Assembly: GCF_006715045.1 (NCBI RefSeq)
Contig: NZ_VFML01000001.1
Span: 4,680,501-4,744,500, forward strand
From: Amycolatopsis cihanbeyliensis
GTDB lineage: Bacteria > Actinomycetota > Actinomycetes > Mycobacteriales > Pseudonocardiaceae
Direction: 5' to 3'
DNA length: 64,000 nt
Positions 36,768 through 45,731 of the stretch are shown here, piece after piece; within the stretch, counting starts at the first letter, position 1; each line of letters starts with the position of its first letter. The notes below the pieces were generated by a model. The model saw nothing but the letters and a program-made list of their open reading frames with translations, was not told the DNA's origin and did not search any database. Position numbers and translations under genes: made by a program.

Positions 36768-38204
36768 TCAGCCACCCAAGGATCCGGGAAACAACCGCGC
36801 CCTTCGCGGGATCCCGGTACCGCGGAACCAGGCAGCGAAGAACGCGTCCAGCTCCTGGCCCGAGATCTCGGTGACGAACCGTTCGAACTCCGGCCAGCTC
36901 GCGTTGCCTTCGCGGTGCTCGGCCGCCCATTCCGGGAGCACCCTCGCGAAGGCCTCCTCGCCGATCTTCCTGCGTAACGCGTGGATCGCCAGTGGGCCCT
37001 TGTCGTAGACGCCCTCGAACTCGTTGCCCGCTCCCATCTCGTGCAGCTTGGGCGACCAGAACTCGTCGTCGTTCCTGGTGCGCTCGACGATCCGGTGGAA
37101 CCGGGCGTCCAGGTCCTCGCCCCGCTGCTCCTCGAGCCACAGCCACTGGGCGTAGCTGGCGAGGCATTCGTTGAGGCAGATGTCCGACCAGGACCGCACC
37201 GAAACCGAGTTGCCGTACCACTGGTGGGCAAGCTCGTGCACCACGGTCTCCAGGTCGGCCCACTCGGCGTAGACCGGCCTGCCCTGGGTCTCCAGCGAGA
37301 ACCCGATCCGCTCGTCCAGGTAGATCCCGCCCGCCGCGCGCTGCGGGTACGGCCCGAACTTCCCGGCAAGGAAGCCGATGACCTCGCCGGTGCGCCGGCC
37401 GAGGTCCCGCTGCTCCTCGGCACCCGGCGCGTAGGCGTCCAGCACCGGGGTGCCGTCGGCCAGGTCGCGGCGCTCGAGGGTGAACCGGCCGATCGCCAGG
37501 GTGGTGAGGTAGCTCGCCACCGGGGTCCGCTCCTCCCAGGTCGTGGTGGTCCAGCCGTCCGCCGTGCGGGCACCGATCTCCCTGCCGATCGACACCGCGG
37601 TCCAGCCCTCCGGCACGGTGGCCTCCAGGCGGAAGGTGGCTTTGTCCCGCGGGGTCTCGTTGACCGGGTACCAGTACGCGGCGGAGTGTGGCTGGCCGAG
37701 TACGAACGCTTCGCCCGTTCCGGTGCGTTGCCAGCCGTTCGCGCCCAGCTGGCCCTCGCCTGCGGCCCGGGGTGCGCCGCCGTAGCGGATGCGCGCCTGG
37801 AAGGTCTCGGCTTCGGCGAGCGCCCGTGCCGGGCTGATCACCAGCTCGAACTCGCCCTCCCTGCGGAACTCCGCCGGCCGGCCGTTCACCCGCACCGACT
37901 CCACTTCGAACCCGCGCAGGTCGAGGTTGAACCGGCTGAGGTCCTTGGTCGCCGTCGCGGTGAGCACCGTGTCGCCGCGCAGCCGGTTGGCCGCGGGCTC
38001 GTAGCGGACCGAGACCTCGTAACCGAGGGCGTCGTAACCGCCGTTGCCATCGGCGGGGTAGTAGGGATCACCGGCGCCGGCGGCTCCGGGCGCCGGATCG
38101 GTACCGGTCTGCCGGGCGGGCGGCGCGGGCTCGCTCCCCGTGCACGCCACTAGGGTGCAGGTCAGACCGCACAGCAGCAGGGTTCGTATGCGGCCGTTGA
38201 GCAT
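36768..38204 (-). CDS. M1 family metallopeptidase, lipoprotein
   Basis: This 478-residue zinc peptidase has HELAHQWYG (near residue 325) with the third ligand Glu in NECLASYAQW 18 residues on. A lipobox (LVACTGS, Cys21) predicts attachment to the outer face of the membrane. The M1 substrate loop that is GAMEN in aminopeptidase N reads FSLETQ here, a pattern common in actinobacterial members with uncertain exopeptidase specificity. It lacks the long C-terminal ERAP-like domain. The start ATG at 38204 is set by the signal peptide. The gene diverges from the hydrolase at 38218, with the two starts 13 bases apart. Confidence 0.88.
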   Translation of the reverse strand: MLNGRIRTLLLCGLTCTLVACTGSEPAPPARQTGTDPAPGAAGAGDPYYPADGNGGYDALGYEVSVRYEPAANRLRGDTVLTATATKDLSRFNLDLRGFEVESVRVNGRPAEFRREGEFELVISPARALAEAETFQARIRYGGAPRAAGEGQLGANGWQRTGTGEAFVLGQPHSAAYWYPVNETPRDKATFRLEATVPEGWTAVSIGREIGARTADGWTTTTWEERTPVASYLTTLAIGRFTLERRDLADGTPVLDAYAPGAEEQRDLGRRTGEVIGFLAGKFGPYPQRAAGGIYLDERIGFSLETQGRPVYAEWADLETVVHELAHQWYGNSVSVRSWSDICLNECLASYAQWLWLEEQRGEDLDARFHRIVERTRNDDEFWSPKLHEMGAGNEFEGVYDKGPLAIHALRRKIGEEAFARVLPEWAAEHREGNASWPEFERFVTEISGQELDAFFAAWFRGTGIPRRARLFPGSLGG

Positions 38205-38217
38205 GGACGGAGCTTAG

Positions 38218-38985
38218 GTGGACAGGCGTGAGGACGTGGTTGAGTTCGGTGGCACCGGTCAGCCGATCGTGTTGCTGCACGGGCTGATGGGCCGGGCACG
38301 TACCTGGTGGTCGGTGGCGCGCTGGCTCACCGCGTACGGGCGGGTCCTCGGGCTGGACGCGCGCGGGCACGGGCGGTTGCGCCGGCCGGGTAGCTGGCGG
38401 ACCGAGGAGTTCGTGGCCGATGTCGCCGAGGTGATCGGTGAGCTGGACGCCGGGCCCGCGGTGGTGATCGGGCACTCGATGGGCGGGCTGCACGCGTGGG
38501 TGCTCGCCGCGACCCATCCGGCGCTGGTGCGGGGGATCGTGGTCGAGGACATGGCTCCGGACCAGCGGGGGCGGACCGTCGATGCCTGGCGCGGTTACTT
38601 CGAGTCCTGGCCGGTGCCGTTCCAGTCCCTCGCGCATGTGCGGGAGTTCTTCGGCAGCACCGGGGACTACTTCGCGGAGTGCGTGGTCGAGCGGGCCGAC
38701 GGTTATCACCTGATGGCCGATCTGGAGAACCTGTACCGGATCGCGGCCGAGTGGGGCCGCCGCGACTATTGGTCCTATGTGGATGGTGTCAAGTGTCCGG
38801 CGCTGGTGGTCGAGGCGGGGAACACCGCCATGCCCACCGGCCAGCAGACGGAGCTCGCCGCCCGCATTCCCGGCGGTGCCCGGCACGTACGCGTGGATGG
38901 TGCCGGGCACGTCGTGCACGATGACGCGCCCCACGAGTACCGCGGCGCCGTCGAGGCCTTCCTCTCCCACCTGCTCCACCGCTAG
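38218..38985 (+). CDS. alpha/beta hydrolase
   Basis: The 255-residue protein has the alpha/beta-hydrolase order: oxyanion segment LLHGLMGRARTWW near residue 19, nucleophile elbow GHSMGG near residue 84, the acidic residue after strand 7 in LVVEAGN and the catalytic histidine in GAGHVVHDD near residue 232. Substrate cannot be deduced. It starts at GTG 38218, 13 bases from the divergent M1 peptidase start. Its stop TAG shares the palindrome CTAG (38982-38985) with the stop of the convergent amidase gene. Confidence 0.85.
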   Translation: MDRREDVVEFGGTGQPIVLLHGLMGRARTWWSVARWLTAYGRVLGLDARGHGRLRRPGSWRTEEFVADVAEVIGELDAGPAVVIGHSMGGLHAWVLAATHPALVRGIVVEDMAPDQRGRTVDAWRGYFESWPVPFQSLAHVREFFGSTGDYFAECVVERADGYHLMADLENLYRIAAEWGRRDYWSYVDGVKCPALVVEAGNTAMPTGQQTELAARIPGGARHVRVDGAGHVVHDDAPHEYRGAVEAFLSHLLHR

Positions 38986-40028
38986 TTGGCGAGCAGGGGT
39001 TTCCAGTCCGGTGGGTGCAGGGTGGTGACGCGGGTGCCCGCGGTCTCGGTGAGTACGGCGGCGGCGCGGGCGGCCTCGCTGCCGGTTCCCGGGGCGGCCG
39101 TGGTGGTGAGCAGCGGCCAGAGATCGGCGCCGAGCAGGCCCCGCTCGTCGGCATGCGCACCCGCGTGGCAGGTGTGCCGGGCCACCCCGGCGGAACGGGC
39201 GAGTCGGTCCACGGCGGCGCCGGTCGCGGGCCCGAACACCCCGTCGGTGGGCACGTCACGCGCGCCCCGGGCCCGCAGCAGGTGCTGCGCCGCCAGCACC
39301 GGCCTTCCGGTGTCGCCGGGCTTGAGCAGCGGCCACTCAGGCGGATCGAGCACCGGCACGTCCAGCTCGTCGGCGACCGCCCCGCGTAGCTCGGGCAGCC
39401 TGGCGTAGAGGACGTCGCCAGGACACTGCGTGGAGTTGAAGTCGCGGTGACCCTTGATGTTCGCCGTGGACACCCCGTACTGGTCCGCCATGTAGGCCAC
39501 CAGTTCGACCAGCGAGTCCCACAACGCCTGCGGGACGTCCACATCGACGTAGAGCCCCTCGTTCTCGATGCCGATGACCTCGCTGTTGTGCCCGCCGACG
39601 TTGGCGCCCTGCACGTGCCGGGCGCCGCCGCGCAGGATCTCCAGGCTGCGGTGCCTGCCCTCCGTGATGTAGCCGCCCCGGCTGTTGGTGAACTGCTGGC
39701 CGCTGTCGATCCAGCCGCGGGTGTCCATGTGGAAGTTCTGGATCGACCGCGACATCCAGAACGCCCGTTCCCTCGAGAAGTCGTCGGTGTTGCCGGGATC
39801 CACGGTGTGGTGCACCACGATGTAGGTCGGCCGGTGGTTCTCCACGGTGACCGGCCAGCGTGGCGGCCTGGCCTCCCAGTCATCGGTGCTGTAGATCAGT
39901 GGGGCGGGATAGCGGCCCCGCACCGCGGCGGCCGAGTGCCCCGGCAACCCGGCCAGCGCGGTGGCGGCGGTCAGCGTCAGCCCGCCCTTGAACAGGGACC
40001 TGCGGTCGAAACCGGGCCGGTCAGCCAT
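38982..40028 (-). CDS. Tat-exported N-acetylmuramoyl-L-alanine amidase (amidase_2/PGRP)
   Basis: This amidase cuts peptide stems from glycan strands outside the cell. A twin-arginine signal (DRRSLFKGGLTLTAATALAG) ends in an AxA site. The amidase_2 domain has zinc ligands in YIVVHHTVD, GHRDFN and TQCPG, with GHNSEVIGIENEG between. The C-terminal ~120 residues form a peptidoglycan-binding-like domain (LLKPGDTGRPVLAAQHLLRARG, DGVFGPATGAAVDRLA). The ATG at 40028 has GAGGGAGA upstream; an in-frame TTG at 40046 is rejected. Length 348 residues. A role in wall turnover is likely. Confidence 0.9.
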   Translation of the reverse strand: MADRPGFDRRSLFKGGLTLTAATALAGLPGHSAAAVRGRYPAPLIYSTDDWEARPPRWPVTVENHRPTYIVVHHTVDPGNTDDFSRERAFWMSRSIQNFHMDTRGWIDSGQQFTNSRGGYITEGRHRSLEILRGGARHVQGANVGGHNSEVIGIENEGLYVDVDVPQALWDSLVELVAYMADQYGVSTANIKGHRDFNSTQCPGDVLYARLPELRGAVADELDVPVLDPPEWPLLKPGDTGRPVLAAQHLLRARGARDVPTDGVFGPATGAAVDRLARSAGVARHTCHAGAHADERGLLGADLWPLLTTTAAPGTGSEAARAAAVLTETAGTRVTTLHPPDWKPLLAN

Positions 40029-40189
40029 GGCGATCTCCCTCGACAAGGGGCGAGCCGCATGCGGAGAGCCACCCGCCCAGATCGGCTTTATGAGGTTATG
40101 CGCAGATATTCATCAGCAGGGATGCACGCATGGACGGTAGCCCGAGGACACGCTCGGGACAACAGTTCACCAACTACGAGTGGAGCCGG

Positions 40190-41065
40190 TCAGTACTCAC
40201 CCGGTAGGGCGAAGCGACCGTCCGGGGTCTGCTCGACCAGGCCGTCGACCAGCAGCGAGTCCAGGCACCGGTCCCGCTGGCCCGCCTTGGACCACACCAG
40301 GTCCAGCCGCTCCTTCGGCACCGGCTCCGCGGTGCCACGCAGCACGTCCAGCAGTAGCCCACGCACCTGGCGGTCGGTGCCCGCGAAGCGCTGCACCGGC
40401 TTGGCCGGACCGGTGTACGCGGGCCTGCCCGCGTGCTGCCAGGCGCAGTCCGCGTGCAACGGGCAGTCGGCGCAGCGGGGGCCACGGGCCACGCAGACCA
40501 GCGCGCCGAGCTCCATCAGGGCGGCGGAGAAGCTCGCCGCCGGTGCGTCCCGATCCGGCAGCAGTTCCTCCACGTCGGCGAGGTCCCTGGTGTTGGATGC
40601 CGGGCCCGCGTCACCCGCGCCGTGCACCGCCCTGGCGACCACCCGCCGGACGTTGGTGTCCACCACCGGCGCCCGCTTGCCGTAGCCGAAGGCGGCCACC
40701 GCGCGGGCGGTGTACACGCCGATCCCCGGCAGGGCCAGCAAGGTGTCGACGTCGGAGGGGACCACGTCCCCGTGGTCCCGGGCGATCACCTCGGCCGCGG
40801 CATGCAACCGCAGCGCGCGGCGCGGGTAGCCGAGCTTGCCCCAGGCACGCAGTACCTCGCCCTGCGCGGCGGCGGCCAGCGCGGAGGGGCGCGGCCAGCG
40901 CTCCAGCCACTCCTCCCACACCGGACGCACCCGCGCCACCGGGGTCTGCTGCAGCATGATCTCGCTGACCAGCACACCCCATGGTGTGCACTCCGCACGT
41001 CGCCACGGCAGGTCGCGACCCTGCTCGGCGAACCAGTCGATCAGGATGTCGGGGTCGATGGCCAC
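40190..41065 (-). CDS. mutY: A/G-specific adenine glycosylase
   Basis: MutY removes adenine paired with 8-oxoguanine. The 291-residue protein has the catalytic Glu in VSEIMLQQT near residue 36 and the helix-hairpin-helix LPGIGVYTARAVAAF. The catalytic Asp lies in VVDTNVRR near residue 140, and the 4Fe-4S cysteines are spaced C-x6-C-x2-C-x5-C near 192-208. The MutT-like C-terminal 8-oxoG-recognition domain found in E. coli is largely missing, as in other actinomycetes. The carbonic anhydrase gene lies immediately upstream on the same strand. Confidence 0.95.
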   Translation of the reverse strand: MAIDPDILIDWFAEQGRDLPWRRAECTPWGVLVSEIMLQQTPVARVRPVWEEWLERWPRPSALAAAAQGEVLRAWGKLGYPRRALRLHAAAEVIARDHGDVVPSDVDTLLALPGIGVYTARAVAAFGYGKRAPVVDTNVRRVVARAVHGAGDAGPASNTRDLADVEELLPDRDAPAASFSAALMELGALVCVARGPRCADCPLHADCAWQHAGRPAYTGPAKPVQRFAGTDRQVRGLLLDVLRGTAEPVPKERLDLVWSKAGQRDRCLDSLLVDGLVEQTPDGRFALPGEY

Positions 41066-41102
41066 CCGATCAGGGTAGGAGAGCGGGCGGGCGCTCCTCG
41101 CG

Positions 41103-41594
41103 TCAGGTGGCCTCGGTCAGCTTCCCGGTGTGCACGTCGTACACGAACCCGCGAACCAGGTCGGTATGCGGAACGAACGGGCTGCGCCGAACCCGCTCCA
41201 CCGACTGCCGCACGCTGTCGTTGACGTCCCGGAACGCCTCGACCGCCCACGGTGGGCGCAGCCCGGTGGCGTCCTCCAGCTCGTCCTTGAAGCCGTCCTC
41301 GGTGACCAGGTTCAGCCCGCAGTCGGTGTGCTGCACGATGAGCACCTCGCGGGTGCCGAGCTTGCGCTGGCTGAGCGCGAGTGAGCGGATCATGTCGTCG
41401 GTGACCACACCCCCCGCGTTGCGCAGTACGTGCGACTCGCCCTGCAGAAGGCCGAAGATCTCGAACACCCTGATCCGGGCGTCCATGCAGGTCAGGATCG
41501 CGATGTGGAGTGAGGGCTGCGGAGTCGAACGGTCACCGGGTACGGCGTTGCCGAACTCGGCGTTGCGGCTGAGCAGTTCGTCGATCGCGGTCAT
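41103..41594 (-). CDS. beta-class carbonic anhydrase
   Basis: This 163-residue enzyme interconverts CO2 and bicarbonate. The zinc site is C-x-D-x-R in LTCMDARI and H-x2-C in QHTDCG, the beta-class arrangement with the Asp-Arg dyad. Length is at the short end for the family. The ATG at 41594 is preceded by GGAAGG; an in-frame GTG at 41624 is less likely. It is in the same direction as mutY, 37 bases upstream, and may be co-transcribed with it. Confidence 0.92.
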   Translation of the reverse strand: MTAIDELLSRNAEFGNAVPGDRSTPQPSLHIAILTCMDARIRVFEIFGLLQGESHVLRNAGGVVTDDMIRSLALSQRKLGTREVLIVQHTDCGLNLVTEDGFKDELEDATGLRPPWAVEAFRDVNDSVRQSVERVRRSPFVPHTDLVRGFVYDVHTGKLTEAT

Positions 41595-41690
41595 GGCCAC
41601 CTTCCGGTAGTCAGCTTCGATCACCTATTGGACCCGCGATCCACCAACCGGGCAACGCGGATGCCGCGAACATCACGGCGTGCGCGATCC

Positions 41691-42791
41691 TCACGGGCCG
41701 AACCAGAATTCCTCGGCGGTCCGCGGCGGCGCCGAGGTGGTGCCGAGACGCAGTTCGGTCGGCAGCGTGATGACCCTCGGGTTGACGTGGTCGTGCGCCG
41801 CGAGCAGTAACTGGCCCGCCGAGCGCCCCTTCTCCAGCACTGGTTGGTGCACTGTGGTCAACCCGGCGCGGGTGGCCTCGGCGATGCCGTCGAACCCGGT
41901 CACGGTGAGATCGGCAGGCACCCGCAGGTCCCGCCGTCCCGCCTCGGCCAGCGCCCCCAGCGCGAGGATGTCCGAGGTGCAGATCAGCGCCGTGACCTGC
42001 GGATGCGTATCGAGTAACTGGCGGGCGGCCGAGGCGCCGTCGTCCACGGTGTGCTCGAACCGTTCCACCACCGGAACCGTGGACCAGTCCACGCCGGCCG
42101 CCTGGAAGGTCTCGGCGAGCGCGGCCAGCCTGGTCCGCTGCACGTGGAAGTGCGCGTCGCACTGCCGTTCCCGGGAGACGAAGCCGTCGTTGCGATCCCG
42201 GGCCAGCCGCATGCACAGCACGCCGATCTGGCGGTGGCCCAGTTCGACAAGGTGGTTCGCCAGCCCGGTGATCGCGCTAGCGTCGTCCGGCCCGACGCGG
42301 TCGACCCCTTCGATGCGTGGCTGGTCGATGATCACCGTGGGCACCGGCCGGGACAGCACCGCGGCCAGGTGCGGGTCGTCGTCGGGGACGGAGTAGACGA
42401 CGAACCCGTCCACCCCGGCCCTGTGCACGGCGGCGACCTCCTCCCGGCCGGGGCTCGCCGGCACCAGGTGCAGGCCGACGCCCGCGTCCTCGCAGGCCAG
42501 CGCCAGTCCCTCCAGCACGCCGACGGCGGCCGGGTCGCGGAAGGCGTAGGAGAGGTTCTCGGTGAGTAACAGGCCGACCGCCCCCGCCTTGCGGGTGCGC
42601 AGCGACCTGGCGACCGGGTCCGGTCCCGGGTACCCGAGCCTGCGCGCGGTTTCCAGCACACGGCGGCGCAGTTCGGGGGAGAGCTGGTCGGGCCGGTTGT
42701 AGGCGTTCGACACGGTGGTTCTGGACACGCCCAGCTCAGCGGCGAGCGACGCCAGCGTCGCCTGGCGCCTGGTTCGAATAGGCCGGCCCAT
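41691..42791 (-). CDS. LacI family transcriptional regulator
   Basis: The 366-residue repressor has an N-terminal LacI helix-turn-helix (ATLASLAAELGVSRTTVSNAYN with hinge, residues 11-60) and a periplasmic-binding-protein-like effector domain. No sugar transporter or catabolic gene is adjacent, so the regulon lies elsewhere. A perfect 13-bp palindrome (42797-42809) six bases upstream of the ATG is a likely autoregulatory operator. The ATG at 42791 is chosen over a TTG at 42797 that falls within that palindrome. Confidence 0.9.
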   Translation of the reverse strand: MGRPIRTRRQATLASLAAELGVSRTTVSNAYNRPDQLSPELRRRVLETARRLGYPGPDPVARSLRTRKAGAVGLLLTENLSYAFRDPAAVGVLEGLALACEDAGVGLHLVPASPGREEVAAVHRAGVDGFVVYSVPDDDPHLAAVLSRPVPTVIIDQPRIEGVDRVGPDDASAITGLANHLVELGHRQIGVLCMRLARDRNDGFVSRERQCDAHFHVQRTRLAALAETFQAAGVDWSTVPVVERFEHTVDDGASAARQLLDTHPQVTALICTSDILALGALAEAGRRDLRVPADLTVTGFDGIAEATRAGLTTVHQPVLEKGRSAGQLLLAAHDHVNPRVITLPTELRLGTTSAPPRTAEEFWFGP

Positions 42792-42796
42792 GAACA

Positions 42797-42809
42797 AACC
42801 GTAACGGTT
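42797..42809. promoter_or_regulatory. LacI-type palindromic operator
   Basis: AACCGTAACGGTT is a perfect palindrome around a central A, directly upstream of the LacI start and in the gap before znuA. LacI-family proteins bind such short palindromes. Confidence 0.55.
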
Positions 42810-42919
42810 CAGAACTCATTGCAGAAGCCGCACCCGACGATGGTCGGCATTGATCACATTCCGCACACCGGGACACGGGCGGGCAGGGCGCGGTCCACCC
42901 GATGGGGTAAAGTGAATTC

Positions 42920-42935
42920 GACAACGGTTTCCATT
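42920..42935. promoter_or_regulatory. Zur-like box before znuA
   Basis: GACAACGGTTTCCATT matches the dyad GAAAATGATTTTCATT of actinobacterial Zur sites at 12 of 16 positions. A possible -10, TAAAGT (42909-42914), lies just upstream, so binding would cover the start site. It fits zinc repression of the following uptake operon. Confidence 0.6.
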
Positions 42936-42976
42936 AGCTACCCGTCGTGCCCCGAACCGCCCAGGAGTGCCCACCT

Positions 42977-43999
42977 ATGACGATCCGACGCACCGGCCGC
43001 CTGCTCGGCGCCACCTCAGCCATCGCGGCCCTCGTGCTGGGACTTTCCGGCTGCGGGGGCGGAACCGATTCCGCCGAGAGCGGCAAGATAGCGGTGGTCG
43101 CCTCGACCAACGTGTGGGCGAGCGTGGTCACCGCGGTGGGCGGCGAGCACGTCTCGGTCACCTCGGTGATCGACGACCCGGCGGCCGATCCGCATGCCTA
43201 CCAGGCGACCGCGGAGGATGCCGCGGACGTGCAGGACGCCGATCTCGTGCTCTACAACGGCGGCGGATACGACGAGTTCTTCACCCAGATGGCAGGTCAG
43301 GCCCCGGACGTCCGCGAGCTGGTCGCCTTCGACATCTCCGGCAAGGCCGGTGCGGAAGAGCACGGGGAAGAGCACTCGGAAGAGCACGGGGAGGAGCGGG
43401 GGGAAGAGCACGCGGAGCACGAGGAACCCGGCGAGCATCAGGACCACGGTGACGAGCACGGCCACGCCGGGGTGAACGAGCACGTCTGGTACGACCTCGC
43501 CACCGTGGGCAAGGTGGCCGACCAGGTCGCCACCCAACTCGGCGAGCTGCGCCCGGAGCAGCAGGCGACCTTCACCGGGAACGCCGCCGCCTTCCATGCC
43601 GAGCTGGACACGTTGTCCGGCCAGGTGGAAAGCCTCGCCACCGAGCAGCCGGGCGCCGAGGTGCTCGCCACCGCGCCGGTGGCGGACTACCTGCTGGAGG
43701 CCGCGGGGGCCACCGACGTGACCCCCGAGGACTTCCTCGAGGCCGTGGAGAGCGAGACGGATGTGCCGGTCGCCGCGCAGGAGCGGATGAACCGGCTGGT
43801 CTCCGGCGGGACCGTACGGGCCGTGGTGCACAACGTGCAGACCGAGAGCCCGGCCACCGAGCGGGTGGTGGCCGCGGCCGGTGAAGCCGGGGTGCCGGTG
43901 GTGGACGTGACCGAGACACTGCCGGAAGGGCAGAAGGGCTACATTGCGTGGATGGGCGAACAGGTCTCCGCACTGTCCGCGGCGCTGGGTACGCCATGA
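42977..43999 (+). CDS. znuA: zinc ABC transporter substrate-binding lipoprotein
   Basis: This cluster A-I metal-binding protein captures zinc outside the membrane. The 340-residue protein has a lipobox (LGLSGC) at about residue 28, the first ligand region DPHAYQ, and a His/Glu-rich loop (residues ~125-170) typical of zinc rather than manganese binders. NEHVWYD is the second ligand region. The usual third His-containing segment reads TAPVADYLL, so a ligand seems replaced, as in several actinobacterial members. ATG 42977 follows AGGAG by 10 bases. Stop overlaps znuC as ATGA. Confidence 0.9.
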   Translation: MTIRRTGRLLGATSAIAALVLGLSGCGGGTDSAESGKIAVVASTNVWASVVTAVGGEHVSVTSVIDDPAADPHAYQATAEDAADVQDADLVLYNGGGYDEFFTQMAGQAPDVRELVAFDISGKAGAEEHGEEHSEEHGEERGEEHAEHEEPGEHQDHGDEHGHAGVNEHVWYDLATVGKVADQVATQLGELRPEQQATFTGNAAAFHAELDTLSGQVESLATEQPGAEVLATAPVADYLLEAAGATDVTPEDFLEAVESETDVPVAAQERMNRLVSGGTVRAVVHNVQTESPATERVVAAAGEAGVPVVDVTETLPEGQKGYIAWMGEQVSALSAALGTP

Positions 44000-44811
44000 C
44001 CCCGCCGGCCATCGAGGTCACCGGGGCCCGGCTCGCCTTCGGCCCCCGCACCCTGTGGTCCGGGCTCGATCTGGTGGTCGAGCCGGGTGAGTTCGTGGCC
44101 GTGCTGGGACCGAACGGCTCCGGTAAGACCAGCCTGCTGCGCGTGCTGCTCGGCCTCCAGCCGCTCACCGAGGGCTCGGTGCGGCTGGCCGGTCGTCCGC
44201 CCGGCCGGGCCAACCACCGGGTGGGCTACATCCCGCAGCAACGGGTGCTGGACGAGGGCCTCGCGCTGCGCGGCACCGACCTGGTCGGGCTCGGCCTGGA
44301 CGGGCACCGCTGGGGGCCGGGGCTGCTGGGCATGGCGCGCCGGCGCCGCCGGGTCGCCGAGGCGCTCGACGCGGTCGGCGCGCAGTCCTACGCCAAGGCA
44401 CCGGTCGGCACCCTCTCCGGCGGCGAGCAGCAGCGGCTGCGGGTCGCGCAGTCCCTCGTCGGCGACCCGGAGGTGCTGTTCTGCGACGAGCCGCTGCTGT
44501 CCCTGGACATCGCGCATCAGCGCGCGGTGAGCGAGCTGATCGACGCGCGCCGGCGGTCCGCGAACACGGCGGTGCTGTTCGTCACGCACGAGATCAACCC
44601 AATTTTGTCCTATGTGGACAAGGTGTTGTACCTGGTGAACGGCGCCTTCCGGATCGGTGCTCCGGACGAGGTGATGAACTCCACGGTGCTCTCCGAGCTG
44701 TATGCCACCCGGGTCGAGGTGTTCCGGGTCGGCGGCCAGATCCATGTCGCCGGTGCGCAGAGCGCGCTGTGCGAGGACGAACCGCATCACGTGGACGAAC
44801 GCGCGTCCTGA
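43996..44811 (+). CDS. znuC: zinc ABC transporter ATP-binding protein
   Basis: The 271-residue ATPase has Walker A GPNGSGKTS near residue 40, signature LSGGEQQR, Walker B VLFCDEPLLSLD and the switch His in FVTHEINP. LLSLD replaces the usual LAGLD/TTGLD, and the C-terminal ~60 residues extend beyond the nucleotide domain. It is translationally coupled to znuA and followed 23 bases later by znuB, forming a standard metal-uptake operon. Confidence 0.93.
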   Translation: MTPPAIEVTGARLAFGPRTLWSGLDLVVEPGEFVAVLGPNGSGKTSLLRVLLGLQPLTEGSVRLAGRPPGRANHRVGYIPQQRVLDEGLALRGTDLVGLGLDGHRWGPGLLGMARRRRRVAEALDAVGAQSYAKAPVGTLSGGEQQRLRVAQSLVGDPEVLFCDEPLLSLDIAHQRAVSELIDARRRSANTAVLFVTHEINPILSYVDKVLYLVNGAFRIGAPDEVMNSTVLSELYATRVEVFRVGGQIHVAGAQSALCEDEPHHVDERAS

Positions 44812-44834
44812 ACTGGCGAGCTGAATGAGCGAGC

Positions 44835-45731
44835 ATGGATAAGTTCTTCGACCTCGAGCTGACCGCGCGACTGCTCGGCCTGGACTTCGTGCAGACGGCG
44901 CTGCTGGCCGCCGCGGTACTCGGCCTGGTCGCCGGCGTACTGGGCCCGCTGATCGTGCTGCGCAGGATGGCCTTCGCCGTGCACGGCACCGCCGAACTGG
45001 CGTTCACCGGCGCGGCGGCCGCGCTGCTGATCGGCGTCGGGGTGCAGTACGGCGCGCTGGTGGGCGCGGTGGTGGCCGCCGTGCTGTTCGGGGTGTTCGG
45101 CGGCCGGGAGTCCGATCGCGACTCGGTGATCGGGGTGATCCTCTCCTTCGGGCTCGGCGTCGGCGTGCTGCTGCTGTGGTACGTGCCGGAGCGCACCTCG
45201 AACCGGCTGGGCATCCTGGTGGGGCAGATCGTGGCGATCGACACGACCGACTTCACCCTGCTGGTCATCGCGGGCGCGGTCGTGCTGCTCGTGCTCGCGC
45301 TGATCTACCGGCCGTTGCTGTTCGCCAGTGTGGACCCCGGGGTCGCGATGGCCCGTGGGGTGCCGGTGCGCCTGCTCTCCCCGGTGTTCGCGGTGCTGGT
45401 GGGCGTATCCACCTCGCTCGGCGTGCAGATCGTCGGTGCGCTGCTGGTGGTCGCGCTGATGGTCACCCCGGCGGCGGCTGCGGCCAGGGTGACCGCGAGC
45501 CCGTGGCGGGCCACCCTGCTCGCGGTGCTCTTCGCCGAGGTCGCCGCAGTCGGCGGGATCGTGCTCTCGCTGGCGCCCGGCGCACCGGTGAGTTTCTTCG
45601 TCACCGCGATCTCGTTCGTCATCTACCTGGTCTGCCGGGTGATCTCGCATCGCCGCGCCCGCGCGGCCAGGGGTCGTACCGAGGTCAGCGAACCGGACGC
45701 GCGGCCATCGCCGCCCGCACCCGTTCGATGA
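44835..45731 (+). CDS. znuB: zinc ABC transporter permease
   Basis: The 298-residue protein has eight or nine membrane segments and the ABC-3 pattern: LGLVAGVLGPLIVLRRMAFAVHGTAELAFTGAAAA near the start, GILVGQIV in the middle and VGALLVVALMVTPAAAA near the coupling region. It partners ZnuC. Its last 47 bases overlap the 3' end of the convergent AlgX-like gene, so the two transcripts share antisense sequence. Confidence 0.93.
   Translation: MDKFFDLELTARLLGLDFVQTALLAAAVLGLVAGVLGPLIVLRRMAFAVHGTAELAFTGAAAALLIGVGVQYGALVGAVVAAVLFGVFGGRESDRDSVIGVILSFGLGVGVLLLWYVPERTSNRLGILVGQIVAIDTTDFTLLVIAGAVVLLVLALIYRPLLFASVDPGVAMARGVPVRLLSPVFAVLVGVSTSLGVQIVGALLVVALMVTPAAAAARVTASPWRATLLAVLFAEVAAVGGIVLSLAPGAPVSFFVTAISFVIYLVCRVISHRRARAARGRTEVSEPDARPSPPAPVR

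Noticed and set aside
42947..42976. Upstream GTG start for znuA
   Set aside because: It would place ten extra residues before the lipoprotein signal; ATG 42977 has the better ribosome site.
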